Shown here piece after piece: positions 1-4,458 of a stretch of 5,817 nt of DNA. Made by a program: the position numbers and the translations under genes. The stretch is from Campylobacteraceae bacterium (GTDB taxonomy: Bacteria > Campylobacterota > Campylobacteria > Campylobacterales > Sulfurovaceae): NCBI GenBank assembly GCA_027066355.1, contig JAMONW010000165.1, positions 1 through 5,817 of the forward strand, given 5' to 3'. Under the pieces are notes generated by a model. It searched no databases. It was not told the origin of the DNA and was given only the letters and a program-made list of their open reading frames with translations. The first letter of the stretch is position 1, and each line of letters opens with the position of its first letter.

Positions 1-936
1 TTTTTCGCTGTAGTATGCTACATCAAAGGGTGTTAAATCTTCTATATTATCTAGCTTTTTGGCAAACTCTTTTAACTCTTGAACCTCTTTTTTTGCTTGA
101 GCTTTAGAGGCATTTACTAGCTCTTCTAAAAACTCTATTACCTCTTCTTCACTATTTGCATCACGAGTTTGTAAGGCATAACTTGCATAGTTTTTGAAGC
201 CTAGAATTTTAGCTTTTTGCATTTTTAGTTTTAAAAGTTCATCAATAACCTCTTGGTTTTGAGGCGCTCTTGTGTTGTAAGCTTTATATAGAGCCTCTCT
301 AAGCTCTCTATTTGGTCCATAGGTTAGGTAGGCAATATAGCTTGGCATTTGTAGAGTAAATCTCCACTTTGTTTTGCCATCTTCTTCTATTTTTGCTGTT
401 TCTAAATCGCTAAATGGAATGCCTTCTACATCTTTTGGATTTTCAATTATTAGCTCATATTCATTTGTTGCATTAAGTAGGTTTTGGCTAAATTGGTTGC
501 TAAGTTCGCTAAGTTTTAAGTTTATATCTTCTAGCTTTTTTTTGTTTTCTTGGTTTAGCTCTGCACCAGATAGCATAAAATCTCTAACTTCTAGCTCTAA
601 AACTCTTTTTTGTAAATCATTTTTTGCTTCGATAGATTTTATTTTTTCATAAAGCTCTTTATTTTGAGCAATAAAACTAGAGAATTTTGATAAAAGAGGA
701 ATACTAGCTTCATAAGCCTCTTGAGACTCTTTAGAGTTTAAAACACTATTTAAGTGGCTAAGTGGAGTAAAAAAACGCTCTAACTCTTCATTTAACTCAT
801 CTAATTTATTTATAGACTCTTTATAAGTTGTTGCATTTTGTGCTATATCTTTAATTTGATTAGTTTGCTTTTGTAAGAGAGTATCCAATTTTTTTGGGAA
901 ATCTTTTAAATTCTGAACTTTAAACTCTATAAACAT
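1..936 (-). CDS. prlC: Oligopeptidase A (M3 family zinc metallopeptidase), N-terminal part; runs off left edge
   Basis: Cytoplasmic zinc endopeptidase that, in this family, cleaves short peptides such as those released by ATP-dependent proteases and cleaved signal peptides. Reading leftward from the ATG at 936-934, 312 codons are open to the window edge with no stop. Family stretches are visible: FFTPLSHLNSVLNS (residues 56-69, compare WSPISHLNAVKNS as I recall it from E. coli PrlC), YGPNRELREALYKAYNTRAP (206-225), GFKNYASYAL (246-255) and LTPFDVAYYSEK (301-312, just before the edge). PrlC proteins are about 650-680 residues, so slightly under half is present; the HEXXH zinc site falls outside and cannot be checked. 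The start is supported by AAAAGGA six bases upstream on the minus strand (943-949). The gene is divergent from rplI. The family assignment is firm. OpdA/PrlC rather than another M3A member is inferred from the similarity. Confidence 0.93.
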   Translation of the reverse strand, partial: MFIEFKVQNLKDFPKKLDTLLQKQTNQIKDIAQNATTYKESINKLDELNEELERFFTPLSHLNSVLNSKESQEAYEASIPLLSKFSSFIAQNKELYEKIKSIEAKNDLQKRVLELEVRDFMLSGAELNQENKKKLEDINLKLSELSNQFSQNLLNATNEYELIIENPKDVEGIPFSDLETAKIEEDGKTKWRFTLQMPSYIAYLTYGPNRELREALYKAYNTRAPQNQEVIDELLKLKMQKAKILGFKNYASYALQTRDANSEEEVIEFLEELVNASKAQAKKEVQELKEFAKKLDNIEDLTPFDVAYYSEK

Positions 937-1013
937 AGTTATTCCTTTTAAAAACTATAATTTTTAGGTAAAATACAACAAAAATTATTTCAAATAGTTT
1001 AAAAGGATATATT
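937..1013. promoter_or_regulatory. Divergent intergenic region between prlC and rplI with near-mirror leader sequences
   Basis: This 77-base spacer must hold promoters for both directions. Each gene has the same strong ribosome binding site, AAAAGGA, six bases before its ATG (949-943 on minus, 1001-1007 on plus). The similarity extends upstream: the minus leader reads ATAGTTTTTAAAAGGA (958-943) and the plus leader ATAGTTTAAAAGGA (994-1007). The two form an imperfect inverted repeat differing by two T residues. No convincing -35 boxes are seen, which is common for sigma-70 promoters in Campylobacterota. Confidence 0.6.
969..974 (+). promoter_or_regulatory. Candidate -10 box of the rplI-hslV-hslU promoter
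   Basis: TAAAAT preceded by a T-run (961-965) matches the loose sigma-70 pattern of Campylobacterota, where a T-rich upstream region replaces a clear -35. Transcription would start near 981, giving a leader of roughly 33 bases. Read on the other strand, the overlapping bases 970-975 give TATTTT, a possible -10 for prlC, so the two promoters may overlap. Short AT-rich matches occur easily by chance in this DNA. Confidence 0.4.
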
Positions 1014-1457
1014 ATGAGAGTATTATTAATAAAAGATGTAAAAAGTTTAGGAAAAGCAGGAGAGATAAAAGAGGTAAAAGATGGGTATGGGCAAAACTTT
1101 TTAATTAATAAAGGTTTTGCAAAATTGGCAACTCCAGAAGTTGTAAAAGAGTGGGAAGAGCAAAAAGCAAAGCAAGAAGCAGAGCTAAAAGCAGAAATTG
1201 AGAAGTTAAATAACTATAAAGAGAAGATAGAAAAAGAGACTTTAAAAATAGAGAGAGAAAAAGCGCCAGTAGGTATTAGAGGTTCTGTAACAAATAGAAA
1301 TATAGAAGAGGAGCTTAAAAACCAGTGGGGTATTGAAGTTAGCCATAAAGATATAAATCTTAAAAAAGCAATTAAAACTGAAGGTTTGCATGAAATTGAT
1401 ATTAAATTAGGGCATGGAATTCATGCTATTTTAAAAGTTGATGTAGAGGGTGTTTAA
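1014..1457 (+). CDS. rplI: 50S ribosomal protein L9
   Basis: Structural protein of the large ribosomal subunit that binds 23S rRNA and helps keep reading-frame fidelity. At 147 residues it matches the family length (E. coli L9 is 149). The N-terminal rRNA-binding domain (about 1-45) carries the signature region KDGYGQNFLINKGFAKLATP (22-41). A long charged helix rich in K and E follows (about 43-82). The C-terminal domain has GIRGSVTNRNIEEEL (87-101) and IKTEGLHEIDIKLGHGIHA (120-138), the equivalent of the usual K-x-L-G-x-H...KLH motif. The ATG is preceded by AAAAGGA at a 6-base spacing. The stop TAA (1455-1457) shares its last A with the ATG of hslV, so the two are probably translationally coupled. 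In many other bacteria rplI sits with rpsF and rpsR; here it heads the hslVU operon. Confidence 0.97.
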   Translation: MRVLLIKDVKSLGKAGEIKEVKDGYGQNFLINKGFAKLATPEVVKEWEEQKAKQEAELKAEIEKLNNYKEKIEKETLKIEREKAPVGIRGSVTNRNIEEELKNQWGIEVSHKDINLKKAIKTEGLHEIDIKLGHGIHAILKVDVEGV

Positions 1458-1990
1458 TGTTTGAAGCAACAACGATATTAGCATACAAAAGCGCTAATGG
1501 TGCAGTAATTGGTGGAGATGGGCAAGTTACCTTTGGTAATGCTATTTTAAAGGGAAATGCTACTAAAATTAGAACTCTTTATGAAGGCAAAATTTTGGCA
1601 GGTTTTGCAGGTAGCACGGCTGATGCATTTAGACTTTTTGATATGTTTGAAGGTATTTTAAGCGAAAAAAGAGGCGATTTGTTAAAGAGTGTAATTGAGT
1701 TTGCAAAGCAGTGGAGGGGAGATAAGCATTTACGCCAACTTGAAGCTATGATGCTTGTTTTAAATAAAGAGCATATTTTTATACTTAGTGGAACAGGTGA
1801 TGTAGTAGAGCCAGAAGATGGAGAGATTGCTAGTATTGGTAGTGGGGGTAACTTTGCACTCTCAGCTGCTAGAGCGCTTAAAAAACATAGCAATTTAGAG
1901 CCATTAGAGCTTGTTAAAGAGAGTCTTAAAATTGCTGGAGAGCTATGCATTTATACAAATACAAATATTAAAACATTGGAGTTAAAGTAG
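1457..1990 (+). CDS. hslV: ATP-dependent protease HslUV, peptidase subunit HslV (ClpQ)
   Basis: Threonine peptidase that forms the two-hexamer proteolytic core of the bacterial proteasome-like HslUV complex in the cytoplasm. The protein begins MFEATTILAY, so the mature catalytic Thr is Thr5 after removal of a four-residue propeptide. Counting from that Thr, the conserved Asp17 and Lys33 (precursor D21 and K37) fall exactly where expected. Ser125 (precursor S129 in GSGGN, 128-132) and the cation-site residues G157, C160 and T163 (precursor G161, C164, T167 in GELCIYTN) also match. The length of 177 agrees with the family. GAGGG (1446-1450) lies six bases before the ATG, inside the end of rplI. 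The stop TAG overlaps the GTG of hslU by one base. The propeptide form resembles Campylobacter and Bacillus ClpQ rather than E. coli HslV, where only Met is removed. Confidence 0.97.
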   Translation: MFEATTILAYKSANGAVIGGDGQVTFGNAILKGNATKIRTLYEGKILAGFAGSTADAFRLFDMFEGILSEKRGDLLKSVIEFAKQWRGDKHLRQLEAMMLVLNKEHIFILSGTGDVVEPEDGEIASIGSGGNFALSAARALKKHSNLEPLELVKESLKIAGELCIYTNTNIKTLELK

Positions 1991-3324
1991 TGAATAGTGA
2001 TAATATGACACCAAAAGAGATAGTTGAATATTTAGATAAATATGTAATTGGTCAAGCACAGGCAAAAAGAGTGATTGCAATTGCTTTGCGTAATCGCTGG
2101 AGAAGAATGCAGTTAGATGAGAAGATGGCACAAGAGGTAACACCAAAAAATATTTTAATGATAGGAAGCACTGGTGTTGGTAAAACAGAAATTGCAAGAC
2201 GCCTTGCTAAAATGATGAGATTGCCATTTATTAAAGTAGAGGCGAGTAAATTTACCGAAGTTGGATATGTTGGGCGTGATGTTGAGTCGATGGTGCGTGA
2301 TTTAGCTATGGAGTCTTTGGCTTTAACAAAAAAAGAAGAGGCAGAAGCAAATAGAGAAAAGATAGAAGCATATGTAGAGAATAAGATTATTGAAAAACTT
2401 TTGCCACCTTTGCCAAAGGGTGCTAGTGAAGAGAAGTTAGCAGATTATGATAGAGCATTTGCAAAAAAACAAGAGCAGTTAGCAAATGGAGAATTAGATA
2501 ACTTAAAAATAGAGATAGAGGTAAGTGGTAGAAGTATAGATGTTTCTACTTCAGGAAATGTTCCACCAGAGATGGCTGAGGTGCAAGAGTCTATTATTCA
2601 AGTAATTGGGGGCTTAAATAAAAAGAAAAAAAAGAGTGTAACGGTAAAAGAGGCTAAAAAGTTACTTGAGTATGAGGCGCAAAGTGAGCTATTTAATGAA
2701 GAGGAGATAAAGCAAAAGGCTTTAGAAAAGGCGCAAAGTGGAGGAATTATTTTTATAGATGAAATTGACAAGGTAGCAGTTAGTGCAAACTCTAGTTCGC
2801 GTCAAGACCCAAGCAAAGAGGGTGTGCAAAGAGATTTACTCCCAATTGTAGAGGGAAGTAGCGTAAAAACAAAAATTGGTAATCTTGATACTGATCATAT
2901 ACTTTTTATAGCAGCTGGGGCATTCCATTTAAGTAAGCCAAGCGATTTAATTCCAGAGTTGCAAGGGCGTTTTCCATTGCGTGTTGAGCTAGATAGCTTA
3001 ACAGAAGAGACACTATATAGAATTTTAACAGAGCCAGAAAACTCTTTGATAAAGCAATATGTTGCGCTTTTAGCAGTAGAGGGTATAGAGTTGGATTTTA
3101 AAGAGGATACTCTTAGAGCTATAGCAAAATATAGTGCCTTGGCAAATGAGAAAACAGAAGATATAGGGGCTAGAAGATTGCATACTGTTATGGAGAGATT
3201 GCTTGAAGATATAAGTTTTGAAGCTGATAGTTTAAGTGGAAAAGTAGAAGTTGCAAAAGAGCTTGTAGATGAGAAGTTAGGAGAGCTTGTAGAGAGTGAA
3301 GATGCTACTAGATACATATTATAA
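1990..3324 (+). CDS. hslU: ATP-dependent protease HslUV, ATPase subunit HslU (ClpY)
   Basis: AAA+ unfoldase that recognises substrates and threads them into HslV. At 444 residues it is full length (E. coli 443). Motifs in order: TPKEIVEYLDKYVIGQ (7-22), Walker A GSTGVGKT (59-66), pore loop GYVGRD (92-97), a charged intermediate domain (about 110-240), Walker B IIFIDEID (253-260), sensor 1 HILFIAAGAFH (303-313), arginine-finger segment PELQGRFP (322-329), sensor 2 GARRLHT (393-399) and C-terminal RYIL, the tail that docks into HslV and activates it. All catalytic elements are intact. I chose the GTG at 1990 because TGGAG (1977-1981) lies eight bases upstream and the stop of hslV overlaps it by one base. 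The in-frame ATG at 2005 would begin nearer the conserved sequence (MTPKEIV) but has no ribosome binding site. The extra residues NSDN are encoded by a short sequence repeated at 3400-3412. Confidence 0.97.
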   Translation: MNSDNMTPKEIVEYLDKYVIGQAQAKRVIAIALRNRWRRMQLDEKMAQEVTPKNILMIGSTGVGKTEIARRLAKMMRLPFIKVEASKFTEVGYVGRDVESMVRDLAMESLALTKKEEAEANREKIEAYVENKIIEKLLPPLPKGASEEKLADYDRAFAKKQEQLANGELDNLKIEIEVSGRSIDVSTSGNVPPEMAEVQESIIQVIGGLNKKKKKSVTVKEAKKLLEYEAQSELFNEEEIKQKALEKAQSGGIIFIDEIDKVAVSANSSSRQDPSKEGVQRDLLPIVEGSSVKTKIGNLDTDHILFIAAGAFHLSKPSDLIPELQGRFPLRVELDSLTEETLYRILTEPENSLIKQYVALLAVEGIELDFKEDTLRAIAKYSALANEKTEDIGARRLHTVMERLLEDISFEADSLSGKVEVAKELVDEKLGELVESEDATRYIL

Positions 3325-3349
3325 TTGAAAATTGAAAATTGAAAATTGA
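3324..3349. repeat. Heptanucleotide tandem repeat, ATTGAAA x3 plus a partial fourth unit
   Basis: Three perfect copies of ATTGAAA (3324-3330, 3331-3337, 3338-3344) are followed by ATTGA and then a diverged GAGTTG. The array begins on the last base of the hslU stop codon. It is a short tandem repeat that could vary in length by slippage, and its position just after hslU makes coding effects unlikely. Confidence 0.85.
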
Positions 3350-3357
3350 GAGTTGTG

Positions 3358-3390
3358 GAGGCATTTTTGCTTTTGCTTCAAATGCTTTTT
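3358..3390 (+). terminator. Weak candidate stem-loop with T-run after hslU
   Basis: GAGGCATTT (3358-3366) can pair with AAATGCTTT (3380-3388) across a 13-base loop. The core GCATTT/AAATGC is perfect, and two G-U pairs are needed to extend it. The T-run 3386-3390 is partly used by the stem, so few free U residues follow. It could attenuate or end the rplI-hslVU transcript before era. The stem is low in GC and the loop is large, so this is only a candidate. Confidence 0.3.
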
Positions 3391-3399
3391 AGTGATACG

Positions 3400-3412
3400 A
3401 GTGAATAGTGAT
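3400..3412. repeat. Second copy of a 13-base sequence found at the hslU start
   Basis: AGTGAATAGTGAT occurs here and, identically, at 1989-2001, where it overlaps the hslV stop and the hslU GTG. Here it sits in a wider period-seven-like stretch (AGTGATACG, AGTGAATAGTGAT, TTGGTTATTGG; 3391-3422). I read this as degenerate short repeats of the heptamer kind; no longer element boundary is visible. Confidence 0.55.
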
Positions 3413-3423
3413 TGGTTATTGGA

Positions 3424-3438
3424 TTCGATTTTATCGAA
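3424..3438. repeat. Perfect 6-bp inverted repeat upstream of era
   Basis: TTCGAT (3424-3429) and ATCGAA (3433-3438) are separated by TTT, giving a tight hairpin in DNA or RNA. It is followed on the plus strand by an A-rich run (3440-3454), not a T-run, so it is not a standard terminator in that direction. It lies 23 bases before the era ATG and just upstream of the ribosome binding site, where it could shape the mRNA leader. No function is shown. Confidence 0.55.
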
Positions 3439-3461
3439 CAAAAAAATAAAAAAAGGTTAGA

Positions 3462-4358
3462 ATGGAAGAGTTAAATCAAAAATGTGGTTTTGTAGCAGTT
3501 GTTGGGCGCCCTAATGCTGGAAAAAGCACATTGTTAAATTTTTTGGCTGAGTATAAGTTGGCTATGGTTTCTAAAAAGGCTCAGGCTACAAGAAAGAGAA
3601 TGAATATAATAGTAATGCATAAAGAGAGTCAAATTATTTTTGTAGATACTCCGGGAATTCATAAAAAAGAGAAATTGCTTAATCAATTTATGCTTGAAGA
3701 GGCTCTAAAGGCACTTGGAGATAGTGATTTGCATATTTTTTTAGCTCCTGTTAATGACCCAATAACTCATTATGAAGAGTTTTTAGAGCTTAGAAAGAAT
3801 AAAAATACTCCTCATATAATTTTACTAACAAAAGTTGATAGAGTAGATAATAAAAGAGTTTTAGATAAGCTTAGTGAGTATAATAAATACTCAAATGAGT
3901 TTGAAGCAATTATTCCATTTTCTGTAAAAAGAGGTGGAGTTACTAGAGAGATGCTTTTAGATGAGGTTAGAAAATATTTGCCAGAGCATCCTTGGCTTTA
4001 TGACCCAGAGCAATTAACAACTGAGAATATTAGAGATATTTATAAAGAGTTAATAAGAGAAGCAATATTTGAAAAGATTAGCGATGAGATACCATATGAG
4101 AGTGATGTGGTTATTGAAAAGATTGATGAGAGTGATAATTTAGATGTTGTAACTGCCTCTATAATAGTTGAAAAAGATACTCAAAAAAGGATGATTATAG
4201 GCAAAGGCGCACAAAGTATTAAAAGAGTTGGAAAGTATGCAAGAGAGCAAATAGAGGAGTTTAGTGGCAAAAAGATATATTTAGACTTAAATGTAACTGT
4301 TAAGAAAGGATGGAGTAAGAATCGAGAAATTTTGGAAGATTTAGGATATATTTTTTAG
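3462..4358 (+). CDS. era: GTPase Era, 16S rRNA-binding ribosome assembly factor
   Basis: Essential GTPase in most bacteria that binds the 3' end of 16S rRNA during maturation of the small ribosomal subunit. At 298 residues it matches the family (about 300). GTPase domain: G1 GRPNAGKST (15-23), G2 around T43 in KAQATRKR (39-46), G3 DTPG (62-65), G4 TKVD (123-126) and G5 SVKRG (154-158). C-terminal KH domain (about 205-285): EIPYESDVVIEK (209-220) and the RNA-binding loop MIIGKGAQSIKRVG (244-257), ending with WSKNREILEDLGYIF. G4 has Thr in place of the usual Asn of NKxD; H. pylori Era, as I recall it, has SKID, so this seems to be lineage variation. The KH loop reads GKGA where GxxG is usual. 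The start has AAAGG (3452-3456) five bases upstream and an in-frame stop at 3447-3449. A 137-base gap separates it from hslU, so era may have its own promoter, but I see no clear one. Confidence 0.97.
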   Translation: MEELNQKCGFVAVVGRPNAGKSTLLNFLAEYKLAMVSKKAQATRKRMNIIVMHKESQIIFVDTPGIHKKEKLLNQFMLEEALKALGDSDLHIFLAPVNDPITHYEEFLELRKNKNTPHIILLTKVDRVDNKRVLDKLSEYNKYSNEFEAIIPFSVKRGGVTREMLLDEVRKYLPEHPWLYDPEQLTTENIRDIYKELIREAIFEKISDEIPYESDVVIEKIDESDNLDVVTASIIVEKDTQKRMIIGKGAQSIKRVGKYAREQIEEFSGKKIYLDLNVTVKKGWSKNREILEDLGYIF

Positions 4359-4420
4359 AATTATGTATTAAAAATGGATAAGAGATAATATTTTTAAGTA
4401 TTTTTTAATATTAAAACATA

Positions 4421-4436
4421 TATAATCAGATAAAAT
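4421..4436 (+). promoter_or_regulatory. Candidate promoter for the gene after era
   Basis: Two -10-like hexamers occur in the 100-base spacer after era: a perfect TATAAT (4421-4426) and TAAAAT (4431-4436), both preceded by T-rich tracts (4391-4397, 4401-4406). The second matches the hexamer proposed before rplI. Transcription would start near 4433 or 4443, giving a very short leader. The later start would leave almost nothing upstream of the ribosome binding site AAGAGGA (4446-4452), so TATAAT is the more plausible box. The spacer shows no credible terminator for era, only AT-only repeats, so read-through from era is also possible. Confidence 0.45.
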
Positions 4437-4458
4437 ATATCTTAAAAGAGGATTTCTT

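Noticed and set aside
374..652. A 92-codon plus-strand open frame rich in Ser and Phe
   Set aside because: It lies wholly inside prlC on the opposite strand, has low-complexity composition from antisense reading of Lys/Glu/Leu codons, and has no family resemblance.
1579..1950. Minus-strand open frame of 123 codons
   Set aside because: Antisense shadow of hslV, whose every conserved residue is in place.
1982..2197. Minus-strand open frame of 71 codons, antisense to the hslU start
   Set aside because: Overlaps the Walker A coding region of hslU and has no recognisable domain or good ribosome binding site.
2895..3317. Minus-strand open frame of 140 codons
   Set aside because: Antisense shadow of the hslU C-terminal region; Ser-rich low-complexity translation.
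2989..3324. Truncation or frameshift in hslU, considered because of the repeats just after it
   Set aside because: The reading frame runs intact to the canonical RYIL end followed directly by TAA.
4387..4412. AATATT ... AATATT inverted repeat with T-runs after era, considered as a terminator
   Set aside because: The arms are AT-only and self-palindromic, so the stem would be unstable; such matches are expected in this composition.
4428..4442. AGATA-AAATA-TATCT inverted repeat over the candidate promoter, considered as an operator
   Set aside because: Only five base pairs per arm and nearly all A/T; too short to support.
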